A stretch of DNA of 64,000 bases from Tenacibaculum pelagium (GTDB taxonomy: Bacteria; Bacteroidota; Bacteroidia; Flavobacteriales; Flavobacteriaceae): the NCBI RefSeq assembly GCF_014062345.1, contig NZ_JACGLS010000003.1:62001-126000 (forward strand), written 5' to 3'. This document shows positions 56,217 through 64,000 of the stretch, piece after piece. Made by a program: the position numbers and the translations under genes. Below the pieces are notes generated by a model. The model was not told the DNA's origin. It made no database searches and worked only from the letters and a program-made list of their open reading frames with translations. How positions within the stretch are numbered: the stretch's first letter is position 1; every line of letters begins with the position of its first letter.

Positions 56217-57491
56217 ATGAAAGAAGAATTTCTACATTTTTTATGGCAATACAAATTGTTTGATGTAAACGTATTAAAAACAACGAAGAATGAAGATGTA
56301 CAAATTCTAAAATCTGGTAATTATAATAAAAATTCGGGACCTGATTTTTTTAACTCTCAAGTAAGAATAAACAATCAATTATGGGTTGGGAATGTTGAAA
56401 TTCATATAAACTCTTCAGATTGGTATTTACACAAACATGAAGGAGATGAAAATTACGACGCAGTAATTTTACATGTAGTTTGGAGTAATGATGTAGATGT
56501 GTTTATGAAAAATAATAAACCAATACCAACTTTAGAATTGAAGCATTTTGTGAGCAAAGAATTGCTAGGTAATTATCATAATTTATTTTCTAAACAACAA
56601 CGTTGGATTCCTTGTGAAAATCAGATTAAAGAAGTTGATGTTTTTGTGATAAAAAATTGGTTAGAGCGATTATATTTTGAGCGATTAGAAAGTAAGTCTG
56701 TTTTAATTAAAGAATTATTAGAACAATCGAATAATGATTATGAAGCTGTATTGTTTCAGTTATTAGCTAAAAACTTTGGGTTAAAAGTGAACGGAGAAGC
56801 GTTTTTGCAATTAGCTACTTCTTTTGATTTTTCAATTTTAAGAAAGGTTCGATTTAATAAATTACAGTTAGAAGCTCTGTTGTTTGGGCAAGCAGGATTT
56901 TTAGATGGAGATGTTCAAAATGTAGATCAATTACAATTAAAGAAAGAGTACAAATATTTACAACATAAATATAGCTTGCATGTTATTGCTAATGGCTTTC
57001 AATTTTTTAGAATGCGACCAAATAATTTTCCAACCATAAGATTAGCACAGTTGGTTGCGTTACTCCATAAGCATCAAAATTTGTTTTCGAAGTTGATGGA
57101 GTTAGAAAAATTAGAAGATTTTTATAAGTTACTTTCTGTTGAGGTTAATGATTTTTGGAAAACACATTACACGTTTGAAACTGCATCAAAAAAATCGAAT
57201 AAGAAACTCACAAAATCGTTTATTGATTTGTTGATAATAAATACAATTATTCCATTAAAGTTTGTTTATTATAAAAGTAGAGGAGAGGAAGATCAAGAAA
57301 AAATATTAAAGTTGATTCAGCAATTTAAACCAGAGAAGAATTCAATTATTTCGAAATTTTTAGATTTAAAGATAAAAGCAAAAAACGCTTTCGAAAGTCA
57401 AGCTTTATTGGAGCTTAAAAGCAATTATTGCGCAAAGAAACGTTGTTTACAGTGCGCAATAGGTAATAGTTTATTAAGAAAAACTAACTAG
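56217..57491 (+). CDS. DUF2851 family protein
   Basis: A 424-residue protein with the DUF2851 opening EEFLHFLWQYKLFD, then SGNYNKNSGPDFFNSQVRINNQLWVGNVEIHINSSDW, which resembles a nuclease-type D...EVEIH motif. The C-terminal CAKKRCLQCAIGNSLL has a CxxC-like pair. A nucleic-acid enzyme is suspected for the family but unproven. The last 4 bases overlap the convergent E1 gene. Confidence 0.88.
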   Translation: MKEEFLHFLWQYKLFDVNVLKTTKNEDVQILKSGNYNKNSGPDFFNSQVRINNQLWVGNVEIHINSSDWYLHKHEGDENYDAVILHVVWSNDVDVFMKNNKPIPTLELKHFVSKELLGNYHNLFSKQQRWIPCENQIKEVDVFVIKNWLERLYFERLESKSVLIKELLEQSNNDYEAVLFQLLAKNFGLKVNGEAFLQLATSFDFSILRKVRFNKLQLEALLFGQAGFLDGDVQNVDQLQLKKEYKYLQHKYSLHVIANGFQFFRMRPNNFPTIRLAQLVALLHKHQNLFSKLMELEKLEDFYKLLSVEVNDFWKTHYTFETASKKSNKKLTKSFIDLLIINTIIPLKFVYYKSRGEEDQEKILKLIQQFKPEKNSIISKFLDLKIKAKNAFESQALLELKSNYCAKKRCLQCAIGNSLLRKTN

Positions 57492-59947
57492 TATAAACTC
57501 TTAAATTTTGCAGGATTTGCTTCGTGCATAATCTCGTATACTTTTTCAAAAATATCTTCAGCTGATGGTTTAGAGAAATAATCTCCATCGGTACCGTAAG
57601 CAGGCCTATGTGCTTTTGCTGTTAAAGTTTCAGGTTTGCTATCTAAATGCTTATATCCATTTTGATTTTCAACGATTTCTTGTAATAAATATGCCGAAGC
57701 TCCCCCAGGAACATCTTCATCAACTACTAATAAACGATTCGTTTTAGCAACCGATTTAACTGTATCGTGATTTATATCGAAAGGTAATAAACTTTGTGCA
57801 TCTACAATTTCTACATCAATACCTACTTGAGCTAAATCTTTAGCGGCTTCTTCTACAATTCTTAAAGTTGAACCATAAGATATAATGGTAATATCAGTTC
57901 CTTCTTTTATGGTTTCTACAACCCCGATAGGTGTTTTAAATTCACCTAAATTTGTTGGTAACTCTTCTTTTAAACGATAACCATTTAAACATTCAACTAC
58001 TAAAGCAGGGTCGTCACCTTCTAATAAAGTGTTATAGAATCCAGCAGCTTTAGTCATATTTCTAGGAACTAAAACATGAATACCTCTGATGTTATTTATA
58101 ATTCCTCCCATTGGAGAACCTGAATGCCATATCCCTTCTAAACGATGTCCACGAGTACGAATGATTAACGGAGCTTTTTGTTTACCAAATGTACGGTAAC
58201 GAAGTGTTGCTAAATCATCACTCATAATTTGTAAAGCATACAATAAGTAATCTAAATACTGAATTTCAGCAATCGGACGTAAACCACGCATAGCCATTCC
58301 AATACCTTGCCCTAAAATAGTAGCTTCACGAATTCCAACATCTGAAACTCTTAATTCCCCATGCTTTTCTTGTAAGCCTTCTAATCCTTGGTTTACATCA
58401 CCAATATAACCAGCGTCTTCACCAAAGATTAAAGTTTCTGGATATTTGCTAAAAATAGCATCAAAATTATCACGCATAATAATACGTGCATCTACCATGT
58501 TCTTTTCAGAAGCATATGTAGGTAATTCTGCAGTAACATTTTGTGTGGCTTGCTCTGTTTCGCTTAATAAATGAGCAGAATATTTTACAGCAGCATTATC
58601 AATAGATGTTTTAATGAAATTTTGCAACTCAACTTTTTCTGCAAAATTTTCATCTTTTAAATAGCGTAAACTTTTACGTGCAGCTACTAAAATATCTTTA
58701 CGAATAGGTTCGTCGATAGTAGCTAAATCATTTTTATATTTAGTAATGAATGAGCCATTATTACTTTTTTGAGCTACTCTTTCTAATAGGTTAACAGCGG
58801 TAGCAACTTCAGCTTTTATCTCATTAGTAAAAGCACTCCAAGCAGCACGTTTTGCTTTACTAACTTCTTTTTTAGATTCTTTTTCAATTGCTATTAATTC
58901 TTCTTCAGAATCAATAAATTTTAAAGTGTCGCCATTTTCATCTTGCAATTCAAACTCTAAAATCCACTTACGCATTTGAGCAATACAATCAAAATCTTGT
59001 TCCCATTGTAAACGCTCTGGAGATTTATATCTTTCGTGTGAACCAGAAGTTGAATGCCCTTGAGGTTGTGTTAATTCTTTTACGTGAATTAAAACAGGAA
59101 TATGTTGTTCTCTAGCAATTTTTGAAGCTTTGTTATAGGTGTCTATCAGTTGTACATAATCCCAACCATTAACTACAAAAATTTCGTATCCGTTTGTATC
59201 GTTTTCTTTTTGAAACCCTTTTAAAATTTCAGAAATACTTTCTTTAGTTGTTTGATGTTTTGCGTGTACCGAAATTCCGTACTCATCATCCCAAACATTC
59301 ATTACCATAGGTACTTGTAAAACCCCAGCCGCATTGATGGTTTCAAAAAATAAACCTTCACTTGTACTTGCATTACCAATAGTACCCCAAGCTACTTCGT
59401 TACCTTTGTTTGAGAAATTTGTAAAACTCTCTAAATCTTCAACATTTCTATAAATTTTAGAAGCTTGTGCTAGACCTAATAAACGAGGCATTTGACCAGC
59501 TGTAGGAGAAATATCTGCTGATGAATTTTTCTGAGCAGTTAAATTTTTCCAATTTCCATTTTCATCAATTGAATGAGTAGCAAAATGCCCTCCCATTTGA
59601 CGACCTGCTGACATTGGTTCAATCTCAATATCTGTATGCGCATATAACCCTGCAAAAAATTGTTGAGGTGTTAATTGATCTATGGCCATCATAAAAGTTT
59701 GATCACGGTAATAACCTGAACGGAAATCACCATTTTGAAAAGCTTTTGCCATTGCCAATTGAGGTACTTCTTTACCATCACCAAAAATTCCAAACTTCGC
59801 TTTACCTGTTAAAACTTCTCTTCGTCCTAGCAAACTACATTCTCTACTAATACGAGCAATTTTATAATCGTTTAAAACTTCATTTTTGAAATCTTGAAAA
59901 GAAAGTTGTTGAGTGTTAGCTACTTCGGTCTTTTGCGTCATAATCAT
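57488..59947 (-). CDS. Fused alpha-beta E1 component of a branched-chain 2-oxo acid dehydrogenase
   Basis: An 819-residue TPP enzyme in which the alpha (about 1-400) and beta (about 480-819) parts are fused. The alpha TPP/Mg region reads IGNASTSEGLFFETINAAGV and NVWDDEYGISVHA, deviating from GDG..NN; it recurs in flavobacterial homologues. The beta part begins MVDARIIMRDNFDAIFSKYP and ends VLQEIVENQNGYKHL with the RPAYGTDGDY tail. It likely oxidises 2-oxo acids from Val, Leu and Ile to acyl-CoA, providing branched fatty-acid primers and feeding methylmalonyl-CoA. Confidence 0.85.
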   Translation of the reverse strand: MIMTQKTEVANTQQLSFQDFKNEVLNDYKIARISRECSLLGRREVLTGKAKFGIFGDGKEVPQLAMAKAFQNGDFRSGYYRDQTFMMAIDQLTPQQFFAGLYAHTDIEIEPMSAGRQMGGHFATHSIDENGNWKNLTAQKNSSADISPTAGQMPRLLGLAQASKIYRNVEDLESFTNFSNKGNEVAWGTIGNASTSEGLFFETINAAGVLQVPMVMNVWDDEYGISVHAKHQTTKESISEILKGFQKENDTNGYEIFVVNGWDYVQLIDTYNKASKIAREQHIPVLIHVKELTQPQGHSTSGSHERYKSPERLQWEQDFDCIAQMRKWILEFELQDENGDTLKFIDSEEELIAIEKESKKEVSKAKRAAWSAFTNEIKAEVATAVNLLERVAQKSNNGSFITKYKNDLATIDEPIRKDILVAARKSLRYLKDENFAEKVELQNFIKTSIDNAAVKYSAHLLSETEQATQNVTAELPTYASEKNMVDARIIMRDNFDAIFSKYPETLIFGEDAGYIGDVNQGLEGLQEKHGELRVSDVGIREATILGQGIGMAMRGLRPIAEIQYLDYLLYALQIMSDDLATLRYRTFGKQKAPLIIRTRGHRLEGIWHSGSPMGGIINNIRGIHVLVPRNMTKAAGFYNTLLEGDDPALVVECLNGYRLKEELPTNLGEFKTPIGVVETIKEGTDITIISYGSTLRIVEEAAKDLAQVGIDVEIVDAQSLLPFDINHDTVKSVAKTNRLLVVDEDVPGGASAYLLQEIVENQNGYKHLDSKPETLTAKAHRPAYGTDGDYFSKPSAEDIFEKVYEIMHEANPAKFKSLY

Positions 59948-60058
59948 CTATTTTTGGTATGGTTACAAAGATAGTTTTTTTAGTTGAAATTTAAAAATTT
60001 CAATTTTTACTGAATTATCTTCAAAAAAATAGAAAAAAAATGAAAATTATTGAAGTAT

Positions 60059-62878
60059 CTATAATAATCCTCTTCTAAAAAAATTATAGATTCGGTCGAT
60101 GTCTGTGGTTATTATAAATCTAACTTTTGAAGGATATCTTTGTTTTGTAACTTCAAATCCTTCATTTGTATAAATTGGAAAGTAAAATTCGAAAATATTA
60201 GGTAGAAAATTTAGTCGAATTCCGTTTTCGTAAAAATACTTTGGTGAAGTATTTTTATTTTTTAGCATGGCAAAATCGTTATATACTTCTAATGATTTCC
60301 ATACAGTAAAACTTGTATTTATAGAAGTGATTAATTGATTAGAAAATTGCGGTTCATTAAATTTAGATTTAAAACCACCTTGGCCAACAACGAATTGTTG
60401 ACTGAAAATTCCTTCATTTTCTGAACGACCAAATAGGTTTTGTTCAAATAAATAATCAGATCCACGATTTAATCCAAAGCTAAAATAGTCTCCTTCTGTT
60501 TTGTTTGATAAAAAGTAACCTCCAAAAAATCGGATTTCATAACTTTTATCGGCTTTAAAAAATCTACGATAACGAATATCTGTAGTTATTTTTGAGAAAT
60601 TTGAATGGAACTCAGTATTTACAGCGTACAATGTTCTATTAATTGCATCAAACTTAGATTGAATATATCTTAAATTAAAAATATTGTATTTGTCGCTTTC
60701 TTGTTTAATAGCATCAGGAGCGAGCTCTTTATCTACTCTAATTAATCTGGCAATTAAAAGTTTTATACCATTATCTCTAAGAGTATTCCTTCTAAATTGA
60801 ATACTAGCAAAAGGTGTAAGCGTATTATATTCGAGTTCAGGAGCGTAATGAAAATTACTTCCTCCAATACCATAACGTATTTTGTAAATACTAGATTCTT
60901 TAAAAAAGTGATTATAGGCAAATGAATAAGAACCTGTAAAGTTTTGGCTTTTTGTGCTGTAATTAGGTGTTAAGCTGAATTCAAAATTATGATTTACTAC
61001 TGATTGATTATTAATATTTACACCTAATATAAGTCCGTCATATAAATTGTATTTTAAATCAGGGTAATAAAAAAGTTGATTATAATAAGGGTTTTCTACG
61101 TCTTTAAAGAAGCGAAATTGTAACGGTTTGTTAATTAAACTATTATTTACGTTTCTAAAATTATCTAATGAATTGTATTCAGGGTAAATGCTTTCGTAAT
61201 TTAATGCAAGCTTATTAAAGTCACCTCTTTTAATTTTAATAGTTTTGGTAGAATCTGTTCCGTCTATCCAGGTTTTATATTTTATTTTCTTTTTATGAAT
61301 CCCGTATAAAGCAACAGGAGCAGAAAAGCTTCTTTTGTTTTTAATCGTAACTTCTAGTGAATCTTTATTTTTTGAATACTTTACTTTTTTAATTTTATAA
61401 TCTATCTTTTTACTTGTTTTGATGTAATCGTTAAAAAACCAATCTAAATTTTTTGATGTATTTTTTCTAAGGATTTTTTCAAAAATATCACTATTACTTG
61501 TTTTGAAATTTGTTTCTGTATAAAACTCTTTTATTGATTTTTTTAAAACATCATCACCCAAATAATCTTGAAGATAGAGTAAGCCCAAACCTGCTTTGTA
61601 TTTACTTACAATTCTTCTGTTAAAATTAGAAAGAGAATCAGAAGGGGTGTTTAGAGCTTGGTCGTAAAACTTACGAGCACTAAATTGATAAACAAAAGCG
61701 AATTTATCGTTCTGTTTTAGTTTAGAAATATTGTAAATTCTAATAGGCCAGTATTTAGAATACTTTCCTAAAACAGTTACATTAGGATGGTGTTTTTTAA
61801 TGTATTCCATCATTAAAAAAGTTTGTAACCCATCAATAAGCCAGTAATTGGTTCTTTTATTTACTGTAAATACATCATCGGTATATTTTTGAGTTAGAGC
61901 TTTAAAGAGTTTTATTTCCCATTTAAAGTTTTTAGGAAATGGTTTTAACCAACTTGGTAACCCGTAAATTTCATGAGATGAATTTTTATTAGCGGTTCTT
62001 GCATCCACAAAAATTTCAGGAAGCGGGTGTTTTCCTAAATAACTTTCAATAAAATTAATTTGTTGATTAATTATTTCTGTAGTTACTTTAGTTGGGATAC
62101 TCTTTATGTAAGCATCGGTTTTAATTTCTTTGTTTTTGATTTTAAAAGAGGTGAACCTTCCTTGAGTACTTATGTTTAGGATAATATCTTTTTTCTTTGT
62201 TCCAATAAGAAAGTAATTGATATCATTTTCTCTTTTTGTTTTGTATTGATATAGATTGCTTTCAACAGTGTAGTTTTTAGGAACATCAATGTTTATGCTG
62301 TAATTAGCAGGTTCTTGGTATAAATCGTTAAGGTTTAAATTGCTCATTGTTTGCCATTTTTCTTTAAAAATAGCTGGTACTATATTCCAAAAACGTAAAT
62401 GATAACCATTTTTAATTTTTCCGTATCCGGTATATTTTGCATTAGGAATTTTTACAGTGTACGTAGTAGATAAAACCAAACTATCTTTAGGTAGTAAAGT
62501 TTTGTTTAGTATTACTTCAATAATGTCAGATTGATTTTTTTTCTCTTTAAAAGAAACTTGTTTAGAGTTTATAGTTAGATTTTTAATTTTAGAATATCCG
62601 CGATCTTTTGCATCAGAAAAATAGAAATCTTTTCTATAGTCGTCAATAAATCGTTTACCTAAGGGAGTGTTATTGTTTTTATAGCTATTTGCCCAATTAT
62701 GTAAGAATAAGCTTGTAAGATTAGAAGAGGAATTATTGAAATAAACTGTTTTTTGTTGAATGTGTAAAAGATCGTTTTCAACGTCTAATTTTGCGTTTAT
62801 TTCAATTGAATTGGTTTGCGCTGTTGCATGTAAACAGCACAGTAAAAGAAATAAGAAGAGGAGTTTTAATTGTTTCAA
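60059..62878 (-). CDS. M1-like metallopeptidase homologue with degenerate active site
   Basis: A 939-residue exported protein. The in-frame ATG at 62911 lies inside a terminator hairpin, and starting there gives a poor N-terminus. The TTG at 62878 yields MKQLKLLFLFLLLCCLHATAQ, a proper Sec signal, so that start is chosen. The N-terminal half resembles the M1 aminopeptidase scaffold (LHNWANSYKNN, WLIDGLQTFLMMEYIKK). No HExxH is present at the expected place. The C-terminal third is rich in beta-strand segments ending RVRFIITTDIDRIYNFFRRGLL, like an outer-membrane barrel-type domain. Catalytic activity is doubtful. Confidence 0.75.
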   Translation of the reverse strand: MKQLKLLFLFLLLCCLHATAQTNSIEINAKLDVENDLLHIQQKTVYFNNSSSNLTSLFLHNWANSYKNNNTPLGKRFIDDYRKDFYFSDAKDRGYSKIKNLTINSKQVSFKEKKNQSDIIEVILNKTLLPKDSLVLSTTYTVKIPNAKYTGYGKIKNGYHLRFWNIVPAIFKEKWQTMSNLNLNDLYQEPANYSINIDVPKNYTVESNLYQYKTKRENDINYFLIGTKKKDIILNISTQGRFTSFKIKNKEIKTDAYIKSIPTKVTTEIINQQINFIESYLGKHPLPEIFVDARTANKNSSHEIYGLPSWLKPFPKNFKWEIKLFKALTQKYTDDVFTVNKRTNYWLIDGLQTFLMMEYIKKHHPNVTVLGKYSKYWPIRIYNISKLKQNDKFAFVYQFSARKFYDQALNTPSDSLSNFNRRIVSKYKAGLGLLYLQDYLGDDVLKKSIKEFYTETNFKTSNSDIFEKILRKNTSKNLDWFFNDYIKTSKKIDYKIKKVKYSKNKDSLEVTIKNKRSFSAPVALYGIHKKKIKYKTWIDGTDSTKTIKIKRGDFNKLALNYESIYPEYNSLDNFRNVNNSLINKPLQFRFFKDVENPYYNQLFYYPDLKYNLYDGLILGVNINNQSVVNHNFEFSLTPNYSTKSQNFTGSYSFAYNHFFKESSIYKIRYGIGGSNFHYAPELEYNTLTPFASIQFRRNTLRDNGIKLLIARLIRVDKELAPDAIKQESDKYNIFNLRYIQSKFDAINRTLYAVNTEFHSNFSKITTDIRYRRFFKADKSYEIRFFGGYFLSNKTEGDYFSFGLNRGSDYLFEQNLFGRSENEGIFSQQFVVGQGGFKSKFNEPQFSNQLITSINTSFTVWKSLEVYNDFAMLKNKNTSPKYFYENGIRLNFLPNIFEFYFPIYTNEGFEVTKQRYPSKVRFIITTDIDRIYNFFRRGLL

Positions 62879-62891
62879 TTTAAAAATAAAA

Positions 62892-62919
62892 AAAGCTCGT
62901 TGAATATTCAACGAGCTTT
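62892..62919 (-). terminator. Terminator of the LOG-family gene
   Basis: A perfect 28-base palindrome (AAAGCTCGTTGAAT with ATTCAACGAGCTTT) flanked by A/T tracts, behind the stop at 62937. Confidence 0.9.
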
Positions 62920-62936
62920 AAATATAAGAGTTATTT

Positions 62937-63647
62937 TTAGAAATTTGGTTTTAAATCGTATTTAGCATAGAATTTATTGAAATGTTCAACAGCTTCATCT
63001 GCAGTATCTACAACTCTAAATAAATTTAAGTCTTTTTCGCTAATATTTCCTTCTTCTAATAAAGTATTTTTAATCCAGTCGATTAAACCACCCCAGAATT
63101 TTTTACCTACTAAAACAATCGGGAAACGTCCTATTTTATTCGTTTGAATTAAAGTGATTGCCTCAAAAAGTTCATCTAAAGTTCCAAAACCTCCTGGCAT
63201 TACTACAAATCCTTGTGAATATTTTACAAACATTACTTTACGAACAAAAAAGTAATCGAAGTTTAAGTTTTTGTCATGATCAATCCAAGGATTGTCGTGC
63301 TGCTCGAAAGGTAGCTCGATGTTTAATCCAACAGAAGTTCCTTTTCCTCTATCTGCACCTTTATTACCTGCTTCCATAATACCTGGCCCACCACCGGTAA
63401 TAACTCCAAATCCGTTTTGAGTTAATTTATAACCAACTTCTTCAGCTAATTTATAATATGGGTGATCTGTTTTTGTACGTGCAGAACCAAAAATAGAAAC
63501 ACAAGGTCCTATTTTACTTAGTTTTTCATATCCTTCAACAAACTCAGCCATAATTTTAAATATCGCCCAAGAGTCGTTTGTTTTTATTTCGTTCCAGGTT
63601 TTTGTCTGTAATTTTTCTTTTATTTTTCTATCATCATTCGGACTCAT
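62937..63647 (-). CDS. LOG family (TIGR00730) Rossmann-fold protein
   Basis: A 236-residue protein with GGGPGIMEAGNKGA near 84 and the diagnostic PGGFGTLDELFEAITLIQT near 152. Related enzymes hydrolyse nucleoside monophosphates, including cytokinin ribotides, and many were once called lysine decarboxylases. It ends at a strong terminator and starts alone. The physiological substrate here is unknown. Confidence 0.92.
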   Translation of the reverse strand: MSPNDDRKIKEKLQTKTWNEIKTNDSWAIFKIMAEFVEGYEKLSKIGPCVSIFGSARTKTDHPYYKLAEEVGYKLTQNGFGVITGGGPGIMEAGNKGADRGKGTSVGLNIELPFEQHDNPWIDHDKNLNFDYFFVRKVMFVKYSQGFVVMPGGFGTLDELFEAITLIQTNKIGRFPIVLVGKKFWGGLIDWIKNTLLEEGNISEKDLNLFRVVDTADEAVEHFNKFYAKYDLKPNF

Positions 63648-63763
63648 ATCTCAAACTTTTTATATTAATTTAAACAATTTATCTTGCTAAATTTACTTTT
63701 TTAGCAAGCCTGCTAATTTAGTTTTTTTTAATGATAGATGAAATAATAATAGTATAAAATTAA

Positions 63764-63788
63764 AAAAGCGAAAGTAACCTTTCGCTTT
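63764..63788 (-). terminator. Terminator of the second double-glycine peptide gene
   Basis: AAAAGCGAAAG-TAAC-CTTTCGCTTTT, 27 bases behind the stop at 63816. Confidence 0.88.
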
Positions 63789-63815
63789 TATATATTAATG
63801 CTGTTTAATAGGTCT

Positions 63816-64000
63816 TTAAATAAGACACAAACACACAGCCTCTACAGGTATGTTATCAGACATAATATAACGTCCTTGACCTCTAGGGCAATCGTGATTC
63901 CCAGAACAAGGTTTGTAAGAATCTGTACAAGGTCCAGTAGGAGGGCGTAAACCTCCGTTAATTTCTTTTTGTTCAGCTTTATTTAAAGCTTTTCCTAAGT
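63816..64000 (-). CDS. Double-glycine-leader secreted peptide, second copy (start beyond window)
   Basis: The minus strand reads from the window edge LGKALNKAEQKEINGG, then a Pro/Gly-rich core with five Cys that ends with EAVCLCLI. The visible part is 60 residues; the start lies outside. The leader matches the gene at 54364 (LGTTLNKTEQKTINGG) and both cores end VCLC. A terminator follows. Leader type is seen directly; export by a C39-type ABC system is inferred. Confidence 0.72.
   Translation of the reverse strand, partial: LGKALNKAEQKEINGGLRPPTGPCTDSYKPCSGNHDCPRGQGRYIMSDNIPVEAVCLCLI

Overview
The window is about 32% GC and reads as a chromosomal segment of a marine-type member of the family Flavobacteriaceae (Bacteroidota). 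Tenacibaculum or Polaribacter relatives would fit, but the genus cannot be fixed from sequence alone. Support comes from Bacteroidota-specific families (GLPGLI, DUF4293, DUF4230, BT_3928-like DoxX, CcsBA fusion, Rho with a long charged insertion), promoters of the TAnnTTTG type instead of classical -10 boxes, and the near absence of Shine-Dalgarno sequences. Most genes are core housekeeping genes, and most lie on the minus strand.

Layout. 1-2.1 kb: end of a capsule/exopolysaccharide locus (export lipoprotein, membrane nucleotide-sugar dehydratase). 2.1-11.3 kb: CcsBA cytochrome c assembly protein, then an operon-like run udk-ftsB/divIC-mutA-mutB-psd, and tRNA-Thr. 11.7-24.9 kb: mixed housekeeping genes (crotonase, CrcB, BT_3928-type DoxX, DUF1599, folP-cdaA, GLPGLI, ABC exporter-truA, metallophosphoesterase). 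23.0-26.6 kb: a TPR-type histidine kinase, a lipoprotein and a NarL/LuxR response regulator, with a tandem duplicated gene tail and a palindrome-rich upstream region. 26.7-32.3 kb: DUF4293, rho, small enzymes, tRNA-Pro, trxB. 32.4-34.1 kb: accessory island 1 (Cys-rich peptide, lipoprotein, unknown protein). 34.4-40.4 kb: fadNAE-type beta-oxidation operon under a MarR regulator with a doubled operator. 40.5-44.9 kb: ABC-2 transporter, MscS channel, NtrC-like regulator. 45.0-48.8 kb: peroxide defence (katG diverging from prx-trx-small protein). 48.9-52.1 kb: phosphotransferase and accessory island 2 (secreted HELIH protein plus a small exported protein). 52.2-63.6 kb: cupin, sodium symporter, nitroreductase, redoxin, DUF2851, fused branched-chain E1, degenerate M1 peptidase, LOG protein.

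The least ordinary content is small or noncoding. There are two short double-glycine-leader, Cys-containing peptide genes (54.4 kb and the right edge of the window) with nearly identical leaders. There is a separate Cys-rich 78-residue peptide gene at 32.5 kb. The two accessory islands have related inverted elements hugging the stop codons of their genes and lying upstream of them, which suggests a cassette-like exchange unit. A cluster of ACCCTAA half-sites lies directly upstream of the response regulator promoter. No CRISPR array, transposase, integrase or rRNA was seen.
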